From NCBI GenBank assembly GCA_018242625.1, contig JAFEBO010000006.1, forward strand, positions 1-64,000: 64,000 nt of DNA, read 5' to 3'. The notes under the pieces are model-generated. The model ran no database searches and had not been told where the DNA came from. It worked only from the letters and a program-made list of their open reading frames with translations. A program made the position numbers and the translations under genes. Shown here piece by piece: positions 36,842-45,899 of the stretch. The DNA comes from Planctomycetota bacterium (GTDB lineage Bacteria; Planctomycetota; Phycisphaerae; Phycisphaerales; UBA1924). How positions within the stretch are numbered: position 1 is the stretch's first letter; each line of letters starts with the position of its first letter.

Positions 36842-37908
36842 ACAAAGTCCGCGTCATCCACCACGCGGTCGCCGTTCAGATCGCTCGGGCAGGGGGGCGC
36901 ATTCAGCTTCCACGTGCCCGCCGAGAACTCGCTGCCCTGATTGCCGAAACGCACGATGACATCCCGCGACTTGTCACGCGCAAGCCCGTGGTACGCGGCC
37001 TTGATGCCCCCGCTCGTGCCGATCTCCCTCCATTCCGTCCCGTTCCACGCCCACGTGTCGGCGAAGTCGTTGCCTCCCGAAAGCCGCCCGCCCACCAGGA
37101 CCACAGCGCCGATCTTTTCGTCGTACACCATCGCAGACATCGTGCGCGCCGGCGGACCAGCCACAAATCGCTGCGTCCAGCCCGCGCCGTTCCACTCCCA
37201 CGTGTCGCCCAGCACCGCCGTTCCCGAGAATCCGCCGAACAGCACGCTCACGCCGCGCCCTTCATCAAACGCCATGGCGCTCAGCGTTCGTCCCGACGGC
37301 CCAGTCTGCGCGCGCAGCGCCCACGTGGTTCCATCCCACTCCCACGTATCCAACCGCATCGTTCCCTGCACCGTTGAGCCGCCGAACAGGACGGTCACGC
37401 CCCGGACAGAATCAAACGCCATCGCCTGACCGCCCCGCGCCGAAGGTCCGGCCACGTTCCGTTCCACCCAAGTGGCGCCGTCCCATTCCCACGTGTCCTG
37501 GAATGTCGTGCTCAGGTTCGCGCCCCCAAACAGGACCGTCCGATTCCGGACCGAATCAAACACCGACCGTTGACTCCCCCGCGCGCCCGGTCCCGCCACG
37601 ATCTTCTGGCTCCACACCGCGCCCGCAAGCTCCCAGGTTTCCCCGTTCAACGCACCGGTGCCCGCCGGAACATTCGCCTGTCCGCCGAACAGCACAACAA
37701 CCTTCCGTACCGCGTCGTACGACATGGAATGCGCAAACCGCGACGACGGCGCCGGCGATGGATGCTCCACCGTCCATGTCCACGGCTCGGCACCAAGCGC
37801 CGCCGTCACAACAAACACCGATGCAACAACCGCCGCCGCGCAGAATTTCCCGCCCCCGCGCGTTTCGTTCCCACAGCCCTTGAACCAATGAGAATCAACC
37901 AGCCCCAT
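36685..37908 (-). CDS. secreted kelch-type protein with GC-type dockerin
   Basis: 407 residues from MGLVDSHWFKGC, with GGGAGG four bases before the ATG; the longer frame upstream is not coding-like. A hydrophobic stretch (FCAAAVVASVFVVTAALGAEP) serves as signal peptide. Five or six kelch-like repeats follow: RVVLFGG, DTWEWDGxTW, GPSARGGQAMAFDSVRGVTVLFGG. The dockerin tail (DLNGDRVVDDADFVIFL, DMNRDGVVDDSDFSVFV) ends in GYDEMVCGGSV. It lies 172 bases upstream of the large propeller gene and shares its tail. Confidence 0.8.
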   Translation of the reverse strand: MGLVDSHWFKGCGNETRGGGKFCAAAVVASVFVVTAALGAEPWTWTVEHPSPAPSSRFAHSMSYDAVRKVVVLFGGQANVPAGTGALNGETWELAGAVWSQKIVAGPGARGSQRSVFDSVRNRTVLFGGANLSTTFQDTWEWDGATWVERNVAGPSARGGQAMAFDSVRGVTVLFGGSTVQGTMRLDTWEWDGTTWALRAQTGPSGRTLSAMAFDEGRGVSVLFGGFSGTAVLGDTWEWNGAGWTQRFVAGPPARTMSAMVYDEKIGAVVLVGGRLSGGNDFADTWAWNGTEWREIGTSGGIKAAYHGLARDKSRDVIVRFGNQGSEFSAGTWKLNAPPCPSDLNGDRVVDDADFVIFLAAYNVMDCADAGMPADCPSDMNRDGVVDDSDFSVFVVGYDEMVCGGSV

Positions 37909-38128
37909 AGAGCCTCCCGACGCGCTCAAATTGGACCGCCCCGCACCCAAGCGAGCGAAGAGAGAGCCTGCGCAGTGGCTCGCTCCCATGTCCCACCTTT
38001 TTCCCGCGCAGCCTCGCGGCCGGCTCATTCCATTCGCCCCGCCACCACTCCCAGTTCCCCTTTCCCGACCCGCCCGCACCCCCCCACCCCCATTTTCCCT
38101 TCTGCTCTTTGGCTTCTTCCTCTCTTCA

Positions 38129-38170
38129 GATTTGGCCCTTTGCCCCTTGGCCATTTGGCAATCTGCGCCT
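38129..38170. repeat. short intergenic repeat, second copy
   Basis: TTTGGCCCTTTGCCCCTTGGCC and TTTGGCAATCTG words matching the style of 33983-34020. It lies between the 38214 membrane gene and the kelch gene. Confidence 0.4.
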
Positions 38171-38213
38171 TGTTCCCCCGCAAAAACCCCTCAGCCAAAC
38201 CAGTTCATCCAGG

Positions 38214-39077
38214 CTACCCGTGTCGGATTGTCCAGACGATTCCCAGCGTCAGCGGCGCCAAAATTCCAGCGCCAATCGTCAGCCCCACGACAGCCAGAAT
38301 CGAGATCCGCCACCAAGTGCCAAGAAGCGATGCTTGCAGCGGCCCCGTGTGTCTCTCCGTTGTGTTTGATTCATGCAACGCCTTACCGCATTCGGGGCAC
38401 TTCACCAGACCGGCCGCGGAATATCCGCATGCCGGGCAGCTTCCTGCGGGGCGTGAGGCGAGCATGCGGGCCTGCGCTCTTTGCACCTCCCTCCGAGCGA
38501 TAAGCGCCGCCCCGCCGAGGTAAAGCACGAGCGCAGAAACAGCGGTGATTTTCGCGGCGGTCGATTCCACATCCATCCCACCGTCGTATATCTGCCATGT
38601 CTGGCCAATCGTTTCGTTATGCCAACTGACGAGCACGATACGAATCTGCGAAACGCACACTGCCAAGCTCAGCGCCCACACCAATCCGATCGCCATCGCG
38701 CGGGCATAAATCTCCAGCCGATCATCTTGCACTTCAGACGGTCGCACCGGCCGTGCTTGGCGAATCCACACCTCCACGAAAGCCACGCAAACAGCCAACT
38801 GAAATAGGACTTGAAGGATCAGACAGCCAAGTTCAGCACTCGAAAGCCACGCCACAGGGGGCAGAAGCCAATAGGCCGGCCCGCCAAGTGCCTGGGTAGA
38901 GGAATCAACCACCCGCCCAGACGGCAACGAGCGAGCCAGGAACAAACCAATCTGACTAGCCAGCCACGAACCCGGCGGCCGAGCCATCACCAACAAAACC
39001 ACCGGGGCGAATGCTGTCACGAACACTGTCAGAGCGACAACGCCAACGGCAAGAATCGTTTGTCGCTTCGTGCCCAT
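38214..39077 (-). CDS. membrane protein with C-terminal zinc ribbon
   Basis: 287 residues with about five hydrophobic helices (for example ILAVGVVALTVFVTAFAPVV and LILQVLFQLAVCVAFVEVWI). Between the fourth and fifth helix is a zinc ribbon, CPACGYSAAGLVKCPECG, at about residues 215-232. I associate ribbons of this CxxCGY...CPECG type with planctomycete membrane proteins; a second example is at 53577. It begins nine bases after the secreted Cys-rich gene and is probably cotranscribed with it. Function unknown. Confidence 0.6.
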   Translation of the reverse strand: MGTKRQTILAVGVVALTVFVTAFAPVVLLVMARPPGSWLASQIGLFLARSLPSGRVVDSSTQALGGPAYWLLPPVAWLSSAELGCLILQVLFQLAVCVAFVEVWIRQARPVRPSEVQDDRLEIYARAMAIGLVWALSLAVCVSQIRIVLVSWHNETIGQTWQIYDGGMDVESTAAKITAVSALVLYLGGAALIARREVQRAQARMLASRPAGSCPACGYSAAGLVKCPECGKALHESNTTERHTGPLQASLLGTWWRISILAVVGLTIGAGILAPLTLGIVWTIRHG

Positions 39078-39086
39078 AGAACGACA

Positions 39087-39992
39087 TTAGGGATACGCGC
39101 CGGGACACGGAGGCTTAGCGGGACACTCTCCCGCCACCGCCACCGAGCATGTGTGATTGTCAGTCACCGTGCCCGTTGTATTCCACGAGATGCCGCAGAA
39201 AGAGCACGTCGTTGTGTAGGTCCCATTGCGCGTCCATCGACATGAAGGCGCTCCCGAAGCGATTGGCGTTGGCGTGGCATAGTCGCCCCACACATACTTC
39301 GTCACGCAACCTTGAGGCACCAAGCAGCATTCTGCCATGCTTGCCGAGAGGGCCGAGGCGTCAGACACCGTACCAAACACATCCAACTCAAAATCAGCCG
39401 CAAACTTGGCGAGCTTTCCGCCCTGAGCAGAAAACGAGTCGGGACACGGGGAGGGCATAACGACGGACTTTGAAAGGCCAACAGCCCCTGCGGCGATTCC
39501 GCTATTCACCAAGAACTCGACATCATCGGCCGTCAACTGGTCCGAAACGGATTGCCAGGGATCGTAAATCGAAATTCCGTTGTTGGTCCACTCCGGCGGC
39601 GTGTAAATCGAGACCGCTCCCAATGCCGCTAGAGACATTGCCGAAGCGGAGAAATCTGCATACTGAAACATCGTTGGCTCACCAAAACGATCGGCGATGA
39701 TTGCCGCAGCATCGTCCGGCGCCGTATCCGTCCAGCCTTCCATCGTGAATTCCGCCGTGGTCATTCGTTCAAACCACACGACGGTATAAGAACCCCGCAG
39801 GGCCACCATCGGATCTTGAACTGCCAAGAAACCGACGACAGATTCATTCACAACCGCAGGCAGATAGACCCAATGAGTTTCATCCGCCATCGATACTCTC
39901 GTCTCGTCCGCGTTTGCTTGCGCGCCGATTACCGTGAATGCACCAAGTGCGAACACCGCGCACTTACGCCCAATGCCTCGACCGTTCATCAT
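39087..39992 (-). CDS. secreted Cys-rich protein of unknown function
   Basis: 301 residues from the ATG at 39992 (AGGAGG six bases before; an earlier in-frame ATG at 40022 lacks this). A signal peptide (CAVFALGAFTVIGAQANA) is followed by a mixed region, and the last ~90 residues are rich in Cys and Thr (MAECCLVPQGCVTKYVWG, TTTCSFCGISWNTTGTV, CPAKPPCPGAYP). I recognise no family and no dockerin. Codon use is less GC-biased than the neighbours. A candidate promoter and the TCCACA dyad lie upstream. It may act with the membrane protein encoded just after it. Confidence 0.65.
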   Translation of the reverse strand: MMNGRGIGRKCAVFALGAFTVIGAQANADETRVSMADETHWVYLPAVVNESVVGFLAVQDPMVALRGSYTVVWFERMTTAEFTMEGWTDTAPDDAAAIIADRFGEPTMFQYADFSASAMSLAALGAVSIYTPPEWTNNGISIYDPWQSVSDQLTADDVEFLVNSGIAAGAVGLSKSVVMPSPCPDSFSAQGGKLAKFAADFELDVFGTVSDASALSASMAECCLVPQGCVTKYVWGDYATPTPIASGAPSCRWTRNGTYTTTCSFCGISWNTTGTVTDNHTCSVAVAGECPAKPPCPGAYP

Positions 39993-40020
39993 GTAAAACC
40001 TCCTGTAGGACTCCCCGAGC

Positions 40021-40050
40021 ATGACAATCTCAACATCAAGGTTTTGTCAA
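40021..40050 (-). promoter_or_regulatory. candidate promoter of the secreted Cys-rich gene
   Basis: TTGACA (40045-40050, minus) and TGTCAT (40021-40026) with an 18-base spacer, about 30 bases upstream of the ATG. The TCCACA dyad ends 22 bases upstream of the -35, a position typical for an activator site. Confidence 0.45.
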
Positions 40051-40071
40051 GTGACGCATGTGCTAAATTTT

Positions 40072-40087
40072 TCCACATTATTGTGGA
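40072..40087. promoter_or_regulatory. inverted repeat TCCACA-TTAT-TGTGGA
   Basis: Same 16-base architecture as at 5747-5762, also in a T-rich left flank (ATTTTTCCACA) and followed by AT. The arms with flanks (TTTTCCACA and, reversed, ATATCCACA) are each one mismatch from a DnaA box. It is upstream of the exported Cys-rich protein gene. Confidence 0.6.
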
Positions 40088-40681
40088 TATCGCGTCCCAG
40101 ACCGATCATCACGCTTCTAATCCATCTTTATTTGAGTCTTACACGAACTGGAATTTAATTAGACAAACTCTAGCGGACAAGGCGGTCCAACCACGGCGGA
40201 GTACGCAGTGTTGGAGTTGCGTCGAGGACGGCTCTATTTCCCTGTCCCGCCTTCAAGACCCCGCCCGATCGCTGCCTGCTGAACCGACTTATTGCACAGT
40301 TGGGCCTCCATCGCATGTTCTTTTGGGCAACGTCTCGCCCACCGCCCATATCTGCACCGCGTCCCGCCCGCCCTCAAAAACGGAATCCCAGCGCCGGGTT
40401 CGGAGTCGCTTTCCCCCTCTCCCACAACAACTTACACCCAATTTCCGAAAAATCCATACAAAGACCGTACAAAAAGTCCGGTTTATGGTACACTGCCCCC
40501 GTGCCCGACTCCGCCTCCAACCCGCACTCCCCACAGGAACTCCTCGAGCGCCTCCTCCGCGCCCGCCGCCAGGTCGACCGCCTTCACACACTGGCGGCAG
40601 AGCTCGAAGCCGTCTTCAACCCCTCCAGACGCACCGACCTCGCCCGCGCCCAGCGCACCCTCCTCGCCATCCTCACGCCGG

Positions 40682-40713
40682 CAAAAGAAAAAGCCCCTCC
40701 ATCACGGAGGGGC
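40682..40713 (-). terminator. rho-independent terminator of the peroxidase/lpt series
   Basis: On the minus strand GCCCCTCC-GTGAT-GGAGGGGC forms an eight-pair GC stem followed by TTTTTCTTTT. It lies 43 bases after the peroxidase stop and closes the long same-strand series that begins at 52564. Confidence 0.9.
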
Positions 40714-40755
40714 CCGGTCAAACCCGTTTGTTCCGGCACTCAGACCGACGCCCGC

Positions 40756-42615
40756 TCACGAACAGATCAGCGTGTCGTACGCGGTCACAAAGATCGTGAA
40801 ATCGCCCCCGTCCACCAGCCCGTCCGCATTGAGGTCGCTCAGCACGTCCGCCTGCGGCACGACAAGATCGGCATACGCGCCGGCAAAGAACACGAAGTCC
40901 GTGTCATCAACCAGCCCGTCCCCGTTGAAGTCCGACATCGAGCAGACCGACGGACACCCGGCGCTCCCGCAGAAGATCGGGATCCGCACCACCGCAGAAA
41001 CGTCCTGCCCAACCGGCGCGCCGTCCACGAACCACTGCGCAAACAGCACGTCGCCGGCGTTCACCCGCCCCGCCAGCAGCGGCCAGAACTGCGTCGCCAC
41101 CCCCGCATTCGCCCCAGTTCCCGCCGTCTGATCCGCGAAGTAGAACTGCGGCGTGATCCGGCCATTCACCGGCGCCACCGTGGAAACCCCCAGCCGCACC
41201 GTCGCCCCGGCCGCAGCGCCATCAAGCCCGATCTTGAAGTCGCGATTCCCCACCATCGGCGGCGCCTGCACCACGATCCGCGGCGGATTCTGCCCCACCG
41301 GCCCCGTGTTCGCCACAGTCGTCACCTGGTTCGCCGCCCGGCCCGGGCTCGCGAACAGCGCCGGCCGGTCAAACGGGAACGTCTGATCCCGCACACGCGG
41401 ATCGAGCAGCCCGTTCGCCAGGAAGTCCTGCACCTGCGCTCCCGCCTGCGGCGGCAGATTCACGCCATTGAGCGCCGGATCCCGGTTATCCGGGTTCGGG
41501 TTCACGTTGCGCACGCCCCCATAAAAACCCATCACCTGCGCCAACTGGTTGAACTGCCCGTTGTGCATGAACGTCGCTTTGAGCCCGACGTTCCGCAGCC
41601 CCGGCACCTTGAACCTGCCCCGATCCCCGGCAAGCCCCGTCACGGCCTGACGACCGTTGTCCTCCGCAATCGGACGAAGCCCGAGATTCCGGAACGTGTT
41701 GTCCGTAAACAACGGCGGCACGTGGCACGCCGTGCAGTTCGCGCCCTGCGGCCCCTGGCTCAGAAATACCTGCAGCCCCTGCCGCTGATTCTGCGTCAGC
41801 GCGTTCTGATTCCCCGCCTGGAACGCATCCCACGGCGTCTGATCAGCGATCAGCGTCCGCTGATACGTCGCCAGTGCAAACGCGATCCGCTTCGATGTGA
41901 TCGCCTCATCCCCATAGGCCTGGCGGAACAGCTCGCGATAGCTCCGCGTCGTGTTCAGCACCGCCTGCACGTCCGCCGGGATGTTCGTCGAAAGGTCGAG
42001 CGCCCTGACGCGCTGCAGCCGCTGCTCCACGCCCGCCCAGTCCATCCCCGCGTGCTGCATCTCCACGTCGCTCACCGGCGGGTTGACGCACTGGCTCTCA
42101 AGCGCACCCCCCGCCGCGATCGCAACCTGCCCCGTCTCCGAATCCACGTACCCGCTCCGCGCCCGCCCATCCCAGAAAAGATCCGGCGCGTACGCCGCGT
42201 TGATGTTCGAGTTCGCCGCTCGCGATGTCACCTGCACCCGCAGCCCGAACAGATCGTCAAGCTGAAAACTGTTCCACTGATCGCTCGAGATAACGCCCGG
42301 CGAAGCCTGCCGGTCGTCCCCGTTGTTGAAAATCCCGTCCGGCCCCGGATTCCGCTGCACCCGCGGGTCCGCCCCGCCGCTCGACGGCACATGGCACGAA
42401 GCGCACGAAACCACGTTCGTCGAAGAAATCTGCTCCTCAAAGAACAGGATCTTCCCCAGCACCCGCTTGCTCTCCGTGATCGGATTCTCCGGCGGCACCG
42501 GCACCGGCGGCAGCGCCCCCGCCGCCCATGCCGCCCCCACACAGGCTCCCACCAAGGCCCCCACCAAGGCCCCCAAAGCAATCACCCCGCCCGCACGCCG
42601 GTTCGATCCGTTCAT
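40756..42615 (-). CDS. di-haem cytochrome c peroxidase (MauG/CcpA family) with GC-type dockerin
   Basis: 619 residues from MNGSNRRAGG (GGAG upstream). A signal-like hydrophobic stretch (VIALGALVGALVGACVGAAWA) directs export. Two haem c sites, CASCH (~residue 70) and CTACH (~295), and the text around them (RVLGKILFFEEQISS, FKVPGLRNVGLKATFMHNGQF) identify a bacterial di-haem peroxidase/MauG-like enzyme, which reduces peroxide or oxidises protein residues in the periplasm. A beta-rich region follows (~470-545), then two dockerin loops (DFNGDGLVDDTDFVFFA, DLNADGLVDGGDFTIFV). A redox enzyme with a dockerin tail is unusual. A terminator follows. Confidence 0.9.
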   Translation of the reverse strand: MNGSNRRAGGVIALGALVGALVGACVGAAWAAGALPPVPVPPENPITESKRVLGKILFFEEQISSTNVVSCASCHVPSSGGADPRVQRNPGPDGIFNNGDDRQASPGVISSDQWNSFQLDDLFGLRVQVTSRAANSNINAAYAPDLFWDGRARSGYVDSETGQVAIAAGGALESQCVNPPVSDVEMQHAGMDWAGVEQRLQRVRALDLSTNIPADVQAVLNTTRSYRELFRQAYGDEAITSKRIAFALATYQRTLIADQTPWDAFQAGNQNALTQNQRQGLQVFLSQGPQGANCTACHVPPLFTDNTFRNLGLRPIAEDNGRQAVTGLAGDRGRFKVPGLRNVGLKATFMHNGQFNQLAQVMGFYGGVRNVNPNPDNRDPALNGVNLPPQAGAQVQDFLANGLLDPRVRDQTFPFDRPALFASPGRAANQVTTVANTGPVGQNPPRIVVQAPPMVGNRDFKIGLDGAAAGATVRLGVSTVAPVNGRITPQFYFADQTAGTGANAGVATQFWPLLAGRVNAGDVLFAQWFVDGAPVGQDVSAVVRIPIFCGSAGCPSVCSMSDFNGDGLVDDTDFVFFAGAYADLVVPQADVLSDLNADGLVDGGDFTIFVTAYDTLICS

Positions 42616-42731
42616 GTGTTGATCTCCGCTCGTAGTTCGGAGTAGCACGCCCGCGGGGGACCGCGATTGCAACGATCTCGGGTTTTTTGTCGAAATCCTG
42701 TCCCGCCCCCCGCGACCCCCCCCCGCCCGTC

Positions 42732-43988
42732 TCACTGCGCCAGCCGCGTCCGCACGTTGTCCAGCACGTTCATGAAGTTGATGTACGAGTCGTAGGGGGA
42801 GTCATACGGGTTGAAGTACTTGTGGACATCCCCATCCGCAAAGTACTTGGTGCACATGTAATAGAAGTGATCGCTCGTCGTCAGCCGCCGCCAGTCGTCC
42901 AGCAGCCGCTGCGCCGCCTCCCACCTTCTCTTGTTTTCCGCCCCCTGCAGCTTCGCCGCCTTCTCCCGGATCTTGACCCCAAGCGCAAAAGTCTCATCCA
43001 TCGCGCCCGACTGCATCGCGTTCCCGCGCCAGGCCGACAAGTCCCGCTCCGTATCCGCCCAGGAGGTGTACTCCGGCACGTCCAGCTCGTCCGAAGGAGC
43101 ACGCGAAACCAGCGCCTGGCTCGCCGTCAGAAATGTGTTCTTCCCGTCCAGCACCTGCTGCGGCAAAAGCTCCAGAAAACGGAAAATCCCCGTGTCCGCC
43201 CATTGATGCTCCCCGAACGTCTCGTAGTCCATGAACAGGTTGCACAACCCCCCCGTCCGGCCCACCCACGCCGCAAACTTCTCCGGCGTGAGCGGCCACT
43301 CCGCCCACCCCCGATTGCTGAAACGAAACGCGATGTCGTCGCTCAGCCGGTAGTTCTTGAGCAGCAGCCCGAACGGCCGCCCGCCCCGCCCTTCAAGCTC
43401 CTCCCCCCCCGCCGCCGGTGGCCTGTACACCTCCGCCGGCGACCGCCCCGCAAGATGCCTGTCGGTCCCCTCGCACAGCGCCCCAAAGAACCGGCGCTGC
43501 CCGTTCTCGTCCTTCATCGATGAAAGTTCACGCGCCAGCGCGTTGGAGTAAACCAGTTCCGTATTCCGGAAGACCGTCGGCGTCTGCCCGAAGAGCGAGC
43601 GAACTTTGCGCCCGTGCAGATCAACCTGTTCTACAAACTCATCCAGCCCGTTCAGGCACACCAGCGAATGGTGGTACGTCTCCGCCAGAAACTCGCAGCA
43701 GCCCGTCTCCGCCAGCTCGCGGAAGACGCCGATCACCTCGGGGCAGTACGACTCAAACTGCTCGAGCGCCGTCCCGCTGATCGAGTAGCTGATGCGAAAC
43801 TCGCCCCGGTGCCGCCGGACAAGGTCCAGCATCAGCCGCGTCGCCGGCAGATAGCACTTGCCCGCGACCTTGCGGCAGATCTCCGCGTTCTTGCTGTCGT
43901 CAAAGTACAGCGGATCGCTGTCAAAGACGCTGTAGCGCCGGAGCCGGTACGGCTGATGAACCTGGAAGTAGAAGACCACGGAGGCCAT
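42732..43988 (-). CDS. GH57-family alpha-amylase
   Basis: 418 residues from MASVVFYFQVHQPYRLRRY. Glycoside hydrolase family 57 landmarks are clear: the HQP motif, FRNTELVYSN with the nucleophilic Glu (~residue 145), and FMDYETFGEHQW with the acid Asp (~255). No signal peptide, so it probably acts on intracellular glycogen or maltodextrin. An ATG six codons upstream (44006) is possible but the family normally begins just before the xFYFQVHQP strand. Confidence 0.9.
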   Translation of the reverse strand: MASVVFYFQVHQPYRLRRYSVFDSDPLYFDDSKNAEICRKVAGKCYLPATRLMLDLVRRHRGEFRISYSISGTALEQFESYCPEVIGVFRELAETGCCEFLAETYHHSLVCLNGLDEFVEQVDLHGRKVRSLFGQTPTVFRNTELVYSNALARELSSMKDENGQRRFFGALCEGTDRHLAGRSPAEVYRPPAAGGEELEGRGGRPFGLLLKNYRLSDDIAFRFSNRGWAEWPLTPEKFAAWVGRTGGLCNLFMDYETFGEHQWADTGIFRFLELLPQQVLDGKNTFLTASQALVSRAPSDELDVPEYTSWADTERDLSAWRGNAMQSGAMDETFALGVKIREKAAKLQGAENKRRWEAAQRLLDDWRRLTTSDHFYYMCTKYFADGDVHKYFNPYDSPYDSYINFMNVLDNVRTRLAQ

Positions 43989-44024
43989 GCCGCAGTGTAC
44001 GAACACGCTCCGCCCCGCGGGATG

Positions 44025-45179
44025 TCAGGTCCGCACGCTCGAGACCGCCGCGATGGCCAGCGGCAGCAGCACGATCGCCGGCACGAACACGCCCACCTGC
44101 GGAGGCAGCCCCGGGATCGACGCCGAAGCGCCCAGCACGCCCCCCATCACACCCACCACCGCCAGCGGCGCCGCCTTGATCGCCTCGAAGATCATGTTCG
44201 TCGGCTCGCGACGCATGAAAAACGGCGTCACCACCAGCAGCGCGAGGAGGTTGCAAAGCATGATCCCGATCCGCCCGAAGCGGATCCGCTGCAGCTCATC
44301 GGCCCGCTGCTCGCGGGCCGTCGCGCCGGCGCTCTTCCCCTCCGCCAGGTCCAGAAGCTCCGGCCGCTGCAGCATTTCCGAGATCTGCGCCCAGCTCAGG
44401 CTCTGGCTGTACCCCGAAAATCGCGCAATCTTGAGGGCCGTCGGGTCCAGGTCGGTCGTCACCCGCTCCACCTTCTCGCGCGGCAGCGACTGGTTCGTCC
44501 TCGACTCCGCCCAGCCGTTCTCAAGGTCCCAGCCGCCCGCTCGCCAGACCGCACGCGAGGCCGTGATCGCCCGCGTCGCCGGCCCGTTGGCGCTGCGCTC
44601 CACGATCAGAGCGTCCCGCATCTCCCCCCTGGAAGCATCGAAACTCCGGGCGTAAAAGAGCCGGCGCTGCCCGTCGGGGACAAGCCGGACCGGGATGGTG
44701 TCGAGCCGCCGCTGGCTGGCCTGCTCGCGGTCGCGCTGGATCAGGTCGGCGATCTGCGGGATGACGAACTCGAAGTTGATCGCCTGGATCGCGGTCATCA
44801 GCAGCGCGACCAGGATGATCGGGCGCATCAGCCGGTGCAGGCTGATGCCGCCCGCGACCGCCGCCACAAACTCGCGGTGACGCACGAGCTGCGAGCAGGT
44901 AAACCCCATCGCCCCGATGATGATCAGCCCGATCATGTAGTTAAACAGCTGCACCAGCTTGGGCCACCAGTAGTCGAACACCAGAAAGATCGTGAGGATC
45001 AGCTTGCGGACCGCCGACGGGTCCCCCTCGGGCGTCATGCCCCGCTTGGCGGCAAGCGCCACGAACTTGTCAAAGTTCAGCGAGAGATCGATCGCGATGA
45101 TGAAACTGAAAAGGATCACCACCAGGGCGGCGATGTTGATCAGGTACTGACGGGCGATGTAGCGGTCGAGCGTGCTCAA
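44025..45179 (-). CDS. lptG: LptF/LptG-family LPS export permease (second copy)
   Basis: 384 residues in the YjgP/YjgQ layout: three N-terminal helices starting with STLDRYIARQYLINIAALVV, a periplasmic beta domain (~135-270), and three C-terminal helices (IGIMLCNLLALLVVTPFFM onward). Together with the longer homologue at 47567 it should form the membrane pair of the Lpt ABC transporter that pulls LPS from the inner membrane. LptB, LptC, LptA and LptD are not in the window. Which of the two is F and which G is a guess from length. Confidence 0.8.
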   Translation of the reverse strand: MSTLDRYIARQYLINIAALVVILFSFIIAIDLSLNFDKFVALAAKRGMTPEGDPSAVRKLILTIFLVFDYWWPKLVQLFNYMIGLIIIGAMGFTCSQLVRHREFVAAVAGGISLHRLMRPIILVALLMTAIQAINFEFVIPQIADLIQRDREQASQRRLDTIPVRLVPDGQRRLFYARSFDASRGEMRDALIVERSANGPATRAITASRAVWRAGGWDLENGWAESRTNQSLPREKVERVTTDLDPTALKIARFSGYSQSLSWAQISEMLQRPELLDLAEGKSAGATAREQRADELQRIRFGRIGIMLCNLLALLVVTPFFMRREPTNMIFEAIKAAPLAVVGVMGGVLGASASIPGLPPQVGVFVPAIVLLPLAIAAVSSVRT

Positions 45180-45197
45180 AGGCTCCCGATTGTTGCG

Positions 45198-45899
45198 CTA
45201 CCGGATGCGCCGGAGGAACGAGGCCAGGATGGCGCCGGCCGCCCAGCCGATGATCATCCCCAGGAACACGTCGCTCGCGTAGTGCCGGCCGGTGGCCATC
45301 CGGGTCCAAGAACAGCCGATCGCGACCGGCACCAGCACCCAGCCGGTGCCGGGAAAGGCGCGGGCGCAGGCGACCGCGCCCGCCATCGCGACGGCGGCGT
45401 GGCTGCTGGGAAGCCCGAGCTCGCCCAGGTCGAACCACCTGCCGCCCGAATAGACGCCCGCGAACAGCCCGCGCCAGGCGTGGTCGTGGTACTCACCCCC
45501 CGCCATGGGCCTCTCCCGAGCGAGGATCATGCGGAACAGTTCCGCCGCGATGCCCGCGGCCATGGGCGCGGCGGTGATCGCGATGACTCCGCCGAGCCGG
45601 AGGCGCTGCCCGCTCCCGCCGTACGCGCGCCAGAAGGCGTGCGCCCCGATCGCCAGCGAGACGATGATCCACGCGCGCACGTCGCCCGCCTGGCGGAGGA
45701 TCTGATACCAGGCCTTGGACTCAACCTGCCCGGCTCCCGCGGGACCAAGGTAAAAGGCGTGAAAGAACCACCGGTCGAGCAGGTGCGTGGCGACAAGCCC
45801 GAAGATGGCCAGCGCGAGAATCCAGGCGCGCCCGCGGGCACGCGAACGGCGCTCGGACTCAAAGAAGTAGTCCTGGCGCACATGGCGGGAGGCGCTCAT
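45198..45899 (-). CDS. PAP2-family membrane phosphatase
   Basis: 233 residues, six membrane helices. The three PAP2 motifs are present: RMILARERP, LPSSHAAVA and a third reading TRMATGRHYASDVFLG with catalytic His residues in motifs two and three. Members remove phosphate from lipids such as undecaprenyl diphosphate, phosphatidylglycerophosphate or lipid A. It overlaps the upstream transferase (ATGA) and sits between two LPS-export permeases, so a lipid A phosphatase (LpxE/F-like) is the likely role. Confidence 0.8.
   Translation of the reverse strand: MSASRHVRQDYFFESERRSRARGRAWILALAIFGLVATHLLDRWFFHAFYLGPAGAGQVESKAWYQILRQAGDVRAWIIVSLAIGAHAFWRAYGGSGQRLRLGGVIAITAAPMAAGIAAELFRMILARERPMAGGEYHDHAWRGLFAGVYSGGRWFDLGELGLPSSHAAVAMAGAVACARAFPGTGWVLVPVAIGCSWTRMATGRHYASDVFLGMIIGWAAGAILASFLRRIR

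Larger units (their letters stand above)
39993..40755. other. long intergenic region
   Basis: 763 bases between the secreted Cys-rich gene and the peroxidase gene, both on the minus strand. The part from 40021 to 40160 is AT-rich and holds the promoter and dyad above. 40160-40500 shows no recognisable gene; frames there are compositionally poor. 40501-40680 could encode a short helical peptide (see findings). The peroxidase terminator is at 40682-40713. Confidence 0.6.
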
